Assembly (NCBI RefSeq): GCF_050947875.1
Contig: NC_134571.1
Location: 387,001 to 451,000, forward strand
DNA: 64,000 nucleotides
Direction of reading: 5' to 3'
Source: Dermacentor variabilis
Lineage: Eukaryota; Arthropoda; Arachnida; Ixodida; Ixodidae
Part shown: one piece after another, positions 42,978-53,639 of the stretch
Layout: every line of letters starts with the position of its first letter
Numbering within the stretch: the stretch's first letter is position 1
Position numbers and translations under genes: made by a program
The notes under the pieces: generated by a model
Seen by the model: the letters and a program-made list of their open reading frames with translations, nothing else
What the model was told of the DNA's origin: nothing
The model's database searches: none

Positions 42978-45900
42978 TGGGTGCAGCACCTGGAGGTGAT
43001 GCTACCAAACCGACCCGACGCAAAAATCCTCTTCTGACCTTGCCCACACATCGGAACCTCATTAAAGTAAACGTGGATGGTGTACCTGTTACGGCTCTGA
43101 TTGACACTGGCGCGCACGTATCTGTGATGAATGCTCAGCTTCACAATCGTCTCAAGAAAGTCCTCACTCCTGCCCCATTGCCAGTGGTCTGAGTTGCCGA
43201 CGGCGGAACACCAGCCGTCATTGGCATGTGTACGGCTTACGTGAGTGTCGCCGAACATCATACTTCTGTTTTATTTTATGTTCTACAGCACTGGCCCTCC
43301 CGACCTCATACTTGGCCTTGACTTTCTGTCAATACATTCCACTTTGATAGACTGTTCTGCTGGTGTTGTGCAATTCGCTCTACCAGCTGCTATTGACCCT
43401 CCCGATAGTGCTCCGATACGGCTATGTTCCACAGATCATATTCGCCTCCCTCACCGTGCCGTTGCCTACATAGGTATCTCCCCCGTTCTACTTGTACCAG
43501 ACGGTTACTACATAGTATCCCCTAATCCGGATGTCCTGCTCTCACACAACGTCACTTTCCTCACACCGTCATTACCATTTCGGACAACACGTCCTGCCTT
43601 CCGCTTGTGAACTTTGGACTTTGTACACAAGTACTCCCGTGTGGAATATCCCTGGCGCAAATAACACCAGCCAGAGACTACCACATTTTGGCTTTAACTT
43701 GTGACAGCTCCTCATGTTAAACTCTTGTTTCGCCCCCTGTCCCTTGAGACTTGAATGCCCTAACAAAAATGACTGCTCCCGACCTTCCGCCCCAGTGTGC
43801 TCAAGAACTACGTTGCCTCCTTGCCTCATACTGAGACATATTCGACCTTGGAGAGTGCCCTCTAGGACAAACATCTGTCGTCAAAGATCGAATAAACACC
43901 GGTGATGCAAGCCCGATCTATCGGCGACCCTACCGCGTCTCGCCTACTGACCGACACATCATCCAACATGAAGTTGACAAGATGCTTTCTCGAGACATCA
44001 TCGAACCTTCTTGCAGCCCATGGGCATCCCCTGTTGTACTAGTTAAAAAGAAGGACAACAGTTAGCGATTTTGCATGGATTATGCAAACTTCGATTAGGA
44101 TTATGCACATCCTAATGAAATGCGAGGGGGTAAGGTGAAACGCAGTGCGACCCGGAGGTAATGTATACACCTTCCAGAAGCGTCAAAAGTGTGGCAGGTT
44201 GGGCGAGTTGGTATGTCATGACTTTTTTAGGCTTGTAGCAGCCCTTCCAGCTTCATTTTCGCTTTTTCTGAGCTGCGCTACAAGCCTAAAAAAATTCCAG
44301 AAGCGCTTGGATTTGATGTGTACAGAAGCATCAACCAGTCAGCTGGCAAGAAAAGCTAGAGACGTTTGCATAATCCTCACAAAGAAGGACGTCCATTTGC
44401 TACCACGCATTGACGATGTCCTGGATTGCCTGCATGGAGCACAATATTTTTTGTCCATCGACCTTCGCTCCGGCTACTGGCAAATTGCCGTCGATGACAG
44501 GGACCGCGAGAAGACAGCTTTTATTACTCCCGATGGCCTGTATCAGTTCAAAGTGATGCCTTCCGGTTTATGTAATGCCCCGGCCACATTTGAACGAATG
44601 ATGGACGCCCTCTTACACGGTTTCAAGTGGTCCATCTGCCTCTGTTACCTGGACGAGGTGATCGTTTTTTCTCCAACTTTTGTGATACACCTCGAAAGCC
44701 TATCGACCATCCTATCTGTTCTCCGTCAGGCGGGGCTACAACTAAATTCGTCCAAGTGCCACTTCGGTCGTCGTGAAATTTCTGTGCTCGGACATCTCGT
44801 CGATTCTTCTGGTGTACGCCCTGATCACGATAAAATACGGGCAGTGAAAGACTTTCCTGTGCCAACATGTGCCAAGAATGTTCGCAGCTTCTTGGGCCTT
44901 CGCTCCTACTTCCGTCGGTTTGTCCGAAATTTTGCGAACGTTGCGCGCCCTCTCAATCAGCTCCTCAAGAAAGATGCTGCATTCATTTGGGGCCCTGAGC
45001 AAGCTGGTGCTTTCACCGAGCTGATTGGGCTGCTTACGTCCCCGCCCATTCTCGCTTACTTTGATGCGTGAGCTCCAACAGAAGTCCGTACCGATGCCAG
45101 TGGCCACGGTATAGGAGCTATCTTGGCACAGAAACAACAAGGGCGAGAACGTGTTATTGCCTACGCCAGCCACCTCCGTTCCTCTGCTGAGCGCAATTAT
45201 TCTATCACCGAGTGTCTGGCTCTCGTTTGGGCAGTGGGTAAAGTCCGCCCCTATTTGTAGGGCTGCCAACTCACAGTCATCACTGATCACCACGCTCTGT
45301 GTTGGCTTTCGTCCCTCAAAGATCCTTCAGGGCATCTTGGCCGCTGGGCTCTACGCATTCAAGAATGAAACTATTCAGTTGTATACAAAATTTGCCGGTT
45401 ACATCAAGACGCGGATTGCTTGTTGTGCCATCCTCTCAACCCTCCTAACGTTCCTGCGGCCGGCATACCTGTCACTGTTCTCTCGCTGGCTGCTTTTTGT
45501 GATATTGGAGCCGAACAACGTCAGGACGCCTCCTTACAAGACCTTATTCAACGGCTCACTTCAACGACGCCTGATCCTTCCCTTCGCATGTTTGAACTCC
45601 AAGATGGTATATTCTACCGCTCTAACATGCGCCCGGACGGCATTGCCCGACTCTTCGTTGTGCCTGAGCATCTGCGTCAAACTGTTCTCACCCAGCTTCA
45701 TGATATACCAACTGAAAGTCACCTTGGCGTGTCACGAACTTATAACTGCGTTCGTCGGCGCTTCTTTTGGCCTGGTCTATACCGTGACGTCTGCCGTTAT
45801 GTCGCTGAGTGTGACCTTTGTCAACAACGCAAAAAGCCGCCCACATTCCCTGCTGGTTGCCTTCAACAACTTGACGTACCATCCGAACCATCCTTCCGTG

Positions 45901-46740
45901 TAGGTGTTGATCTTTTAGGCCCTTTTCCTACGTCTGCTTCGGGAAACAAGTGGATTGCTGTAGCAACAGACTACGCCACCCGATATGCAATCACACGGGC
46001 TCTTCTGACAAGCTGTGCAACCAATGTCGCTGACTTCCTCATAGAGAATGTCATCCTTCACCATGGCGACAGCTCCTCACTGACCGAAGCCGCTACTTTC
46101 TTTCTAAAGTTGTCAATGACATTCTGCACTCGTGCGTGACTAAACACAAACTTGCTACTGCTTAATTACCATCCACAAACGAACGGTCTAACCGAGCGCC
46201 TTAACCACACTCTTACTGACATGCTGTTCATGTATGTCTCTGCTGACCATCGCGACTGGGACCATTTTGCTGCCGTTCGTTACTTTTGCCTATAATTCGT
46301 CTCGCCATGATAACGCAGGCTTTTCTCCATTCTTCCTCTTGTTTGGTCGCGACCCTACGCTACCTTTCGACACCGTTCTGCCTGCTAGTCTGAATCCCAC
46401 ATCCGAGTATGCCCATGAAACCATACTCAAAGCACAAGAAGCACTCCATGTTGCCCAACGTCGACTTGTGGAGTCGCAGGACAATCAGCGGCACTTATAT
46501 GACGCCCGTCATTGTGACGTCCATTACGCACCAGGTGCCCTGGTTCTCCTTTGGTCGCCGTTGCGAGACGTTGGCCTCACGGAGAAGTTACTTTCATGCT
46601 ACTCTGGCCTTTACGGGGTCTTGCGTCAAGTAACTGACGTCGTGTACGAAATCGCCCCTCTTGAGCCAACCGTAGCTCAGCATCACTCCAACGTGGGCCA
46701 CGTAGCGCCTCTTACGTTGTATCACTCACCCGCCTCCTAA
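42977..46740 (+). pseudogene. Gypsy-D pol
   Basis: Protease: ALIDTGAHVSVMN at about 43093. RT begins SPIYRRPYRVSPTDR and is cut by an insertion at 44082-44375. It resumes KKDVHLLPRIDDVLDCLHG, FKVMPSGLCNAPATFERMMD, and CLCYLDEVIVFS, where the second catalytic Asp is Glu. RNase [17 protein letters not shown]. Integrase: LHDIPTESHLGVSRTY, CDLCQQRK, ATDYATRYAIT. The second Asp region reads LTEAATFF instead of LTDRG. NGLTERLNHTLTDML supplies the Glu. GALVLLWSPLRDVG and the C-terminal segment end at 46740. Several frameshifts and stops; dead. Confidence 0.88.
44082..44375. mobile_element. Hairpin-bearing MITE-like insert in gypsy-D RT
   Basis: It separates FCMDYA from KKDVHLL in RT, where the sister element has [12 protein letters not shown]. 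Inside, TTTTTAGGCTTGTAGC at 44223 and its inverse at 44279-44294 form a hairpin. TTCGATTAGGATTATGCA and TGCATAATCCTCAC occur near the two ends in inverted order. AGAAGCGTCAAAAGTGTGGC resembles sequence before the hairpin at 1152. No ORF. Confidence 0.6.
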
Positions 46741-46776
46741 CCAGCACCGAGCCAGTGCTTCAGCCGCCGGAGATCA

Positions 46777-46924
46777 TGTGACACACTGACGAAGAAGATG
46801 TTTTCAGCTTGATCGGAAGAAGACGACGCTCTGGACTTCGCGCGCTGTCTATCGTCATGTAAGCTGCTACAGTTATTGTAAATATCCTGTATATATACGT
46901 CTGACTGTTTTTAACCCCGTAACA
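46777..46924 (+). repeat. Gypsy-D 3' LTR
   Basis: TGTGACACACTGACG...CCGTAACA, preceded by the purine-rich GCCGCCGGAGATCA and followed by ATAT. Confidence 0.9.
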
Positions 46925-47812
46925 ATATTTACAGTCCCAAAAATAATGAAGTAACAGTGGCAACCAACTTATCGATTTTAGCAAATAGATTTTCCTCAAT
47001 ATGTGGCACTCAGAAAAGTCAAACACTACGAAGACGAAGCATCTTTCAACCATCAACGAGAGAAATCACAGCTGCAGCAAGCTAGAATTCTAAAACGATT
47101 ACAAACAAACCAAAATGGTCAATAAGAATATTAGTCCATCTTTTTTATCACAAAGAGTACTGTGCTCCAAGCCAATCTCTATGCGCACTAGCTGAGGAGG
47201 GCAATATTGAAGTGATAAAAAAAATTTTTGTCTAAAGCTAAGAGCAAGTGTGTGAAACACTGACACATAAAAGGGATTATAATTGACGATTGTATTCACT
47301 TTATTTGCCTGTGTTGTGTTTTTAGTACTACTACTGCATAACGGATGTCTTATGCAATCTAGAAATATAGTGAGCTTGAGGCAGTTTCACCACAAAATGT
47401 GTACAATCATTATGCGTACGAGCATACAGCATGGAAATCACTGCACAAAGGCAAAGACCTCAGTCGAGGAAAGACGGGACCACTTCACGAAATGGCGAAG
47501 CAGCCTATGGAAATGTATTTGATGTGGACTGTTATGTGAGAAAATACGACTGCAAAAGCAGAATAGAAAATCAAGGTTCCTCAGTGCTCGAGGCTTGCAT
47601 TTCCTTTCTTTACTTGCCGGGTTTCCGTCAACAAAAGTCCCTAATGCACATGTTGTGTTAGCTTCGAAAGCTTGCTATGCATTACTGCCCCCCAGGCCCC
47701 AGGTCGTCAGCCAAACATGAATGAGACCCACGGCGTGTATGGTCACGTGTTTGCTTCTTGCCCTATCTTGCATGATGTTGGTAGGATTCACAATAGGATT
47801 AGCAGTAAACAA
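46925..47812. other. Intron sequence, nothing recognised
   Basis: AT-rich sequence between two LTR elements without a supported gene. Confidence 0.35.
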
Positions 47813-48427
47813 TGTTAGGAATGGCCGTACGGGGTGACAACGTGCCAGCTTTCAGCCCGCTGCACGTGTTCCAATCCAACCAGGCGGGACGCACTTCAGA
47901 GAACTGCGAATAAACCGGCAGGCACGTGGCGTGGGGTCAGCTCAGGAATGTGGCACTCGGCCGCGCCACCCGGGACAAAGCAGAGTTCTACGAAGCCCTC
48001 TGACGTCGGCTCCGGACCTTTACACCTGTGTGTGTGTGCAACACGAGTATGTGAGACCGCCTCCTCCAAAAGGGCGGGTCATCTTCGGTGACGTCGAACG
48101 CTGACGTCGAACGATGACTGGACGAACGTTTCCGTTCGCTGGGAATCAAGGGGGGACCAAGTGCTTATAAGCAGCGGTTGCCGGCTGCTAGGGTGTGCTC
48201 GTCGTCGGGAGCTGTATGCTCGCTGTCGTGCTCGAGATGTACTAGTGAGCTGCGTGCTCGTTGTCAGGCTCGAAATGTACTCGTGAGCTGTGTGCTCGTA
48301 AGCTGTTTGCTGTATGTTAGTCTTGCGGGCTCCATATGGGAGTCACGCTAGACTGCCAATGTATCTTGCTTAAAATGTAAATCCTGCAAATAAACCCTGC
48401 TCGCCTACCTCCTGACGATGACATTAA

Positions 48428-49902
48428 AGGGCCCCTGAAACGGTTCGGACAAATTTTGTAGACGCGTAGGGTACAGCTTAAGCAGAACATTCGTACCACA
48501 ATTTAAGTGAAGCGTTGCGTATTAATGGAGCTACAAGCGATTAGAAGTTACCCTCCTCCCTAGCCATGCTTTTCCTCCTCAACTCGTTCGCCGAGCGAGC
48601 GGGGCTCCGCCTTTACTGGTTCAGCGTCACGATGCGACGTCATATCGTCCACTTCCGGTTGTTTTGGAGCCCGCCTGTGCGAAACCACTCCGCTAACCGC
48701 TTGGCCGTCGACCCCAAGCGAGAGCTATCGAAGCAGCGTGCGTTGCGAGCATTCTGTCGTAGCGCTGAACGTGTCTTGTATTCCGGTAACCACAGGCAAG
48801 CTGGTCATTTCGGCAAATGACTGTAGGCATAAACTCAAGCTGATGAAGGAACGTTAGCGTAGACGTACGTGAGCGGCCTGATCGGTCTGCACGGTCCATA
48901 CACTTGTTGGTGCAGAGCTTAACCAGCCAAACAAAGCGCTAATATTGCTCTAACCAAGTGTAAAACATTTTAAACATTTATAAAAACAACGTGTTCATGA
49001 TTACACTCCTGCGAAAAATACACACCAGCAGCAAAGAAGAATACACTTCGTTGCTGCTACTGTGTATGGTTGAGCTCTGTGCCACCAGGTGGCTGCACCG
49101 TGCAGACCGTTCGCATTTGCCCTTCTGCTCATCTCATGGCTCATCCCGTTACGGCAAAGTCAAGCGGCCAGACTCAGTCCCCTTGCGCTTGCGTTTTCCC
49201 TAATACCGGACTCGGGAAACGCTACTGCGTTAGTAATCTTCCGGTGTAAAGTGACGGCCACAAACGCGCAAATCCTGGCGCCAATCGGATAGCGGCAGTC
49301 CGATGCGCAGCAGCCAGTTCGCTCGTACGCTGCCTTGCAGAGGGACACGATGTCGCAGCTTGGCATATTGCCAGTCGCTACGTTTGCAGTCCACAAGGCA
49401 ACAAAGTCGAATCATAGTGCTCGCGAAAAGACTGAGACCGACTCTGACCGCGGAGCTCTCTTCAAAATGGAGTACGTTGTAACACAAGCAGACGACACAC
49501 GCTGTGTGCCGGAAGTGCTTAAGTGTACTGAAAAATTATTCTTGTGCATTCTCTTTATGTTACTTTCTTTTCATAAAAACAAATTAACTAACATTCCAAC
49601 TATTACGAAGATCATTTGTTTATCATAAAATTGGAAAAATTATCGATCACGCGCCCTTGTCAGCCAATCGGATAGCTCGCCCCACTGACGTCGTATGGGT
49701 GATTTCGGTCATATGGGTAGGGGCGGCTTAAAATTCCGCCGAGCAGTGTGCTGCGATCGGCAGCGATGTGCATATTTAAAACCTTATAATAAATTACACG
49801 CTTTACGCGGAGCACTTAGATGTGTCAATTAATGATCAGAAGGACCTACTCTAACGACTCAATACGTTTGTAGAAAATCGTCAAAAGCGTTTCAGGGTCC
49901 CT
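48428..49902. mobile_element. TTAA-flanked DNA transposon with THAP domain (Kolobok-like)
   Basis: The 1475 bp insert begins AGGGCCCCTGAAACGGTT and ends with the inverse of AGGGACCCTGAAACGCTT. TTAA is present on both sides (48424-48427, 49903-49906). The 3' LTR at 53565 reads GACATTAAGTCTCTCCC without the insert, which proves the insertion and the TTAA duplication. A THAP domain is encoded on the minus strand at 49230-49415. Kolobok transposons are known for TTAA targets and THAP-containing proteins, and T2 MITEs of that group start TTAAAGGRR. piggyBac is the other TTAA group but lacks THAP. No transposase core remains. Confidence 0.8.
49230..49415 (-). pseudogene. THAP domain within the TTAA element
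   Basis: From the ATG at 49415 the frame runs MIRLCCLVDCKRS, RHRVPLQGSVRANWLL and LRVCGRHFTPEDY to a stop at 49230. The Cys-x3-Cys pair, the Trp, and the Cys-x2-His followed by Phe are all present, so the zinc-binding set of a THAP domain is complete. It would bind DNA, presumably the transposon ends. The domain stops directly after EDY without the usual C-terminal part or a transposase, so it is a fragment. The frame is open upstream to 49487, but the earlier residues do not fit the fold. Confidence 0.72.
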
Positions 49903-49944
49903 TTAAGCCTCTCCCTTCAACTACGACCGCTCCAATCTTACAAC

Positions 49945-49963
49945 TGGTGGCAGCGGTGGGATC
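49945..49963 (+). promoter_or_regulatory. Primer-binding-site-like sequence
   Basis: TGGTGGCAGCGGTGGGATC lies directly after the LTR. The leading TGG could pair with a tRNA CCA end. Tandem CGGCTTACGGCTCC-type units follow at 49970-50015. Confidence 0.5.
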
Positions 49964-50314
49964 GGCTTACGGCTCCTAGATCGGCCTACGGCTCCTAAAT
50001 CGGCCTACGACTCGGAGACAGCAACGGCAGCTGACGGACGTTGGCACATGGTGACCGACCGGTATCCTGATCAAGTTGGAGGTGACGTGAGATTGACCAC
50101 CTCTTGCAACTGACTGGGTACGGTGGAGAAGGACTGGTGATATGGTGCTGCTTCAGTGGGTAAGCGTTTGGCTTTGGCTGTAAGATTTACCAGGCTTCAA
50201 TTTCTCTGTGTTTTTGGATTTGATTCGCTGGGGATCTTTTACTTGCATTTTGATTTGCGTGGGTATCGCAGCAAGTATTGTGTGACAGCAGAGCCAAAGC
50301 TTAAAGTAGCGACC

Positions 50315-50695
50315 ATGGTCCTAATGTGTTTGACGAGAGCTCACCTGTTGTGGTTGTGTGAAGAGATCGAGGTAAACGTAGAGGAGGACTTGACGGAAAC
50401 AGAAATTCGTAAGACAATTCTCGAAAGTGAGAATGATTTGAAATTCATAGAACAAATGGGCAAACGAATTCTAAGTAAGAAACGGGAACAGGAAGCAATT
50501 AGGCAAGAACAGGATGAATTTAGGCAAAAGCAGGAAGAAGCTAGGCAGAAACTAAAAAGCATTTCGCAAGAAAAAGACCTAACAGAAGTAACGAGGCAGT
50601 ACATTGATGCACTGAACAAAGAGATTGAAGGTTTTGAGCAGTTAATCGAGCAAAGTCAACAGCGGCTTGAGAAATCTGTCGGCTGGACGCAGTGA
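50315..50695 (+). CDS. Gag-like coiled-coil protein of the pol-less LTR element
   Basis: Start chosen at the ATG at 50315 (GCGACCATGG context, MVLMCLTRAHLL); the same frame is open from 50156 without another ATG. Residues such as LTETEIRKTILESENDLKF are followed by a long helical Glu/Gln/Arg/Lys stretch (REQEAIRQEQDEFRQKQEE) that must be a coiled coil. This resembles the N-terminal part of gag proteins in some arthropod gypsy elements. There is no capsid core, zinc knuckle or protease. The stop is at 50693. It may mediate assembly with a helper element's Gag; that is inference. Confidence 0.55.
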   Translation: MVLMCLTRAHLLWLCEEIEVNVEEDLTETEIRKTILESENDLKFIEQMGKRILSKKREQEAIRQEQDEFRQKQEEARQKLKSISQEKDLTEVTRQYIDALNKEIEGFEQLIEQSQQRLEKSVGWTQ

Positions 50696-50788
50696 AAGTG
50701 GGAGGAAGTAGATAGCAGATTTTGCTCAAAAGCCGAGAGAAGTAGCAGCACCTGCGAGATCAGCAGCACGTTCATAAGTGAACTCGAA

Positions 50789-51754
50789 GTGCTAGCAGCT
50801 AACAATGCCTTAGTGGCAGCAGAGGCCGTTAAAGGCCAGAGTGAGAGCGACGAGGTGCTGTGCCAACAGAGGACTGTAGAGACAGCTAGGCCAGCTGCGA
50901 ACAAATTGGCACAGTTACCACGCGTGTGCGTCGCTTGTAATATTAGCGAGGTTGCTAGCGAAGAAAAAGGTACTGCTGACCTGATAGACACGAGCACCCA
51001 TGTCGAGTCAGATCTGCGTGCCAAAGAGAAGTGCCAGCTGGACGATGCAGTTGAGAGTAGTTCTCGGGATGGCGAGCTCTGTAGCTCACGAGAGAACAAC
51101 TGCATTGTTCAGGGATCGGTGCGGCTCTCCGCCAGTCTAGGTAGCCAAGAGAGCAATGATTTAGTTAAGGATCAATCAGACTGTGCGGGTAAGAGACCGA
51201 TCCGTGCCGATGAGAGGTGTAACGGCCAGCACGAGGCGCCAGAAGGCGACATGAAAGAGAATTCAAGGAGAAAGCGCCGCAAAAAGAAGCGCCCTAAAGA
51301 TAGGAATGCGGTGACTAATGTAGCACCGCCAAAGACGGCGAGAGACCCAAAAAGGCAGGGCGCGAGGAAAAGAAAGGTGCGGTCGTCACTGACGATGTTG
51401 ACACATCAAACACGTTCTAGCCACCGGTCAAAGGGGGACCGCGAAGCATGTTCTGCACGGACGCGGACAAAGGGCACGGGGCAGTTAAATTCCTCGTCGT
51501 TCCGTCGTTCTCTTCGAAGCTCAGCGTGTAGTACAAAGAAGCGCGAGGTGGCAAGTCGAGACCAGGTGGGGAGTAGCGACGCGATCAATCGAGTTCGTGA
51601 GGAAAGAGGGGCGCCAGGACGCAAATTGGCAGAAGACTGTAACGTCTTGGGGGAGCTGATAGTGAGTCAACCCTTTTGTTGTTCCTCGGTAGCCAGAATA
51701 GCTTTCAAACTGCGACCACCTCGAGTACGACTCAAAAGTATGAGTCAGTCGTAA
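50789..51754 (+). CDS. Lys/Arg-rich ORF of the pol-less LTR element
   Basis: An uninterrupted 321-codon frame follows the coiled-coil ORF by 94 bp, in a different frame. The N-terminal half is acidic and Ser-rich. The C-terminal half has strongly basic runs (SRRKRRKKKRPKDRN, GARKRKVRSS) like nuclear-localisation or nucleic-acid-binding tails. A few Cys residues (RVCVACN, CNGQH) do not form a standard zinc knuckle. I recognise no domain. It could be the rest of a gag polyprotein separated by a frameshift, or an accessory gene. Function unknown. Confidence 0.5.
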   Translation: MLAANNALVAAEAVKGQSESDEVLCQQRTVETARPAANKLAQLPRVCVACNISEVASEEKGTADLIDTSTHVESDLRAKEKCQLDDAVESSSRDGELCSSRENNCIVQGSVRLSASLGSQESNDLVKDQSDCAGKRPIRADERCNGQHEAPEGDMKENSRRKRRKKKRPKDRNAVTNVAPPKTARDPKRQGARKRKVRSSLTMLTHQTRSSHRSKGDREACSARTRTKGTGQLNSSSFRRSLRSSACSTKKREVASRDQVGSSDAINRVREERGAPGRKLAEDCNVLGELIVSQPFCCSSVARIAFKLRPPRVRLKSMSQS

Positions 51755-52954
51755 ACATTTGAAACGGGAGGCGAAGGAAACTTCCGTAGAAGTGAAACAT
51801 GTTTCGTTTTATTTTTTGAGCATCGGATAATTTTCGCGATTTGTTTCTTTCAATATGTAAAAGTATGAGCTTTGTTTTTGTTTTGTTAGAGAAGCCCGAG
51901 ATTTGAAAGACGCGTTTTTTTGTAAACATGTAGTATCGCGAGTTGTGGGTTAATGAGTAGATAGGCTTTCTTTTTGTGTGTGTGAGTAACCTGAGTGTCA
52001 AGGTTATCGTTGAGAGGCCTATCGTAATGCGCGTGTGTGTTATTTAACCTTCTTTTTTAATGTTGTTTTTTTATTTTCTAAGGTTAAGAGCGTAGGTATT
52101 CAGTAAGTGCATGATTTGCACTGAGAAGAGCTCTTAGGTCCTTTAGCGCGTGTCCTGTGCGGACGGAGGGAAGCAGATCATTTATGACTGGGTTGCTCGT
52201 ATGTGTTGAGGGCAGCCGTATTATGACTTCTATAGTACGCGTGCGTACAGCTAGTTAGTAGAATGCACATTTGTTGAAAGGTTCCTCTGTGTTGCTAAGT
52301 TACGCAAGTTTGGTTGTTCGTTTAAGGAACATGTCCTGTAAGGGCTAAAGGAACAAATGTGAGTCAGCATGATGAAAACTTTGTATGATGCAAGCACGTG
52401 TTCGGAATAGGGACCACAAAGCTAGCGCGATTGTATTTACGCACCTATGGAGTTGGCCAGACTGTTCAGTGGCAACAGTACGTGAGATAAGTACGCCACT
52501 GCGATAGGGTAAGAACAGGCTGTTCGTGAAGTTAGGCTGCTTAAGATATGTTCGGGTATTGGTGGTTGAGAAGCCTTCGGTTTAGTTCTACGTAAACCTT
52601 TGCTCTTATGCAGTGCGACGGTCAGGTTTGGTCAAACTCTGGGGGAACGTGAACGCTCGCTTTGGTGGCACAAAATTTTGGGGCAAAATTTGGGGTTCCC
52701 AGTTGAGTGACTTGCATTGAAATTTCGATAGGAAGCCTGGCAGGTTAACAGCTAATTCCGGGCGTTTGAACGCTGAGCGATATTGTGTTGCCGGGATCGA
52801 CTCTTCAGTGCCAGTTGTTGTGAGATGGTTGAAGGCATTCCAAGTACGCAGGGGTTGCAGAGAGCAAAGCCATTGTCTTGCTCGCCAGCCATTCTCTTCC
52901 TGCCCAGCGGTTGCTAGCACTGGGCAGGCGAGATTTTCCGGGCCATGGAGGAGC
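51755..52954 (+). other. Non-coding 3' interior of the pol-less LTR element
   Basis: 1.2 kb where pol would be expected. No RT, RNase H or integrase motif is present in any frame, and stops are frequent. It ends in GGGCCATGGAGGAGC, which may be the polypurine primer just before the 3' LTR. Confidence 0.6.
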
Positions 52955-53608
52955 TGTTAGGAATGGCCGTACGGGGTGACAACGTGCCAGCTTTCAGCCC
53001 GCTGCACGCGTTCCAATCCAACCAGACGGGACGCACTTCAGAGAACTGCGAATAAACCGGCAGCCACGTGGCGCGGGGTCAGCTCAGGACTGTGGTACTC
53101 GGCCGCGCCACCCGGGACAAAGCAGAGTTCTACGAAGCCCTCTGACGTCGGCTCCGGACCTTTACACCTGTGTGTGTGTGCAACACGAGTATGTGAGCCT
53201 GCCTCCTCCAAAAGGGCGGGTCATCTTCGGTGACGTCGAACGCTGACGTCGAACGGTGACTGGACGAACGTTTCCGTTCGCTGGGAATCAAGGGGGGACC
53301 AAGTGCTTATAAGCAGCGGTTGCCGGCTGCTAGGGTGTGCTCATCGTCGGGAGCTGTGTGCTCGCTGTCGTGCTCGAGATGTACCAGTGAGCTGCGTGCT
53401 CATTGTCAGGCTCGAAATGTACTCGTGAGCTGTGTGCTCGTAAGCTGTTTGCTGTATGTTAGTCTTGCGGGCTCCATATGGGAGTCGCGCTAGACTGCCA
53501 ATGTATCTTGCTTAAAATGTAAATCCTGCAAATAAACCCTGCTCGCCTACCTCCTGACGATGACATTAAGTCTCTCCCTTCAACTACGACCGCTCCAATC
53601 TTACAACA
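52955..53608 (+). repeat. 3' LTR of the pol-less element
   Basis: 654 bp from TGTTAGGAATGGCC. It has the same TATA-like CTTATAAGCAG, GTGCTCG repeats and AATAAA (53532) as the 5' LTR. Its uninterrupted ATTAAGTCTCTCCC shows the empty site of the TTAA element. Confidence 0.9.
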
Positions 53609-53639
53609 TTAAGTGAGTCGTTATTTTTCCGAACGCAGT

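Larger units (their letters stand above)
41588..46924 (+). mobile_element. Gypsy-D: full-length Ty3/gypsy retrotransposon, decayed
   Basis: 148 bp LTRs at 41588-41735 and 46777-46924 begin TGTGACAC and end TAACA. ATAT is duplicated at 41584-41587 and 46925-46928. Gag and pol lie between, in the same order as gypsy-B and with about the same domain sequences, so the two are sister families. The LTRs differ at roughly 12 of 148 positions, so this insertion is several times older than gypsy-B. Confidence 0.92.
47813..49943 (+). repeat. 5' LTR of the pol-less element, with TTAA insertion
   Basis: The LTR has a CTTATAAGCAG TATA-like box at about 48165 and repeated GTGCTCG/GAGCTG units at 48197-48310. 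The poly(A) signal AATAAA is at 48389. It is split at 48424-48427 by a TTAA-flanked DNA element. Removing that restores 652 bp. Confidence 0.88.
47813..53608 (+). mobile_element. LTR retrotransposon with gag-like ORF and no pol
   Basis: LTRs of about 652 bp (5', excluding a 1479 bp insertion) and 654 bp (3') both begin TGTTAGGAATGGCC and end ATCTTACAAC. They differ at about 15 positions. A TGGTGGCAGCGGTGGGATC primer-site-like sequence follows the 5' LTR at 49945. The internal 3.0 kb holds a coiled-coil gag-like ORF and a Lys/Arg-rich ORF. There is no sign of protease, RT or integrase. This fits the non-autonomous class called TR-GAG in plants. The target duplication is not resolved. Confidence 0.8.

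Noticed and set aside
48428..49902. Plain piggyBac element, judged from TTAA alone
   Set aside because: The THAP domain and AGGGnCCC ends fit Kolobok/T2 better. piggyBac ends usually start CCC and its proteins lack THAP.
50156..50314. Start of the gag-like ORF at the GTG at 50156
   Set aside because: Eukaryotic initiation at GTG is unlikely, and an ATG in good context follows at 50315.
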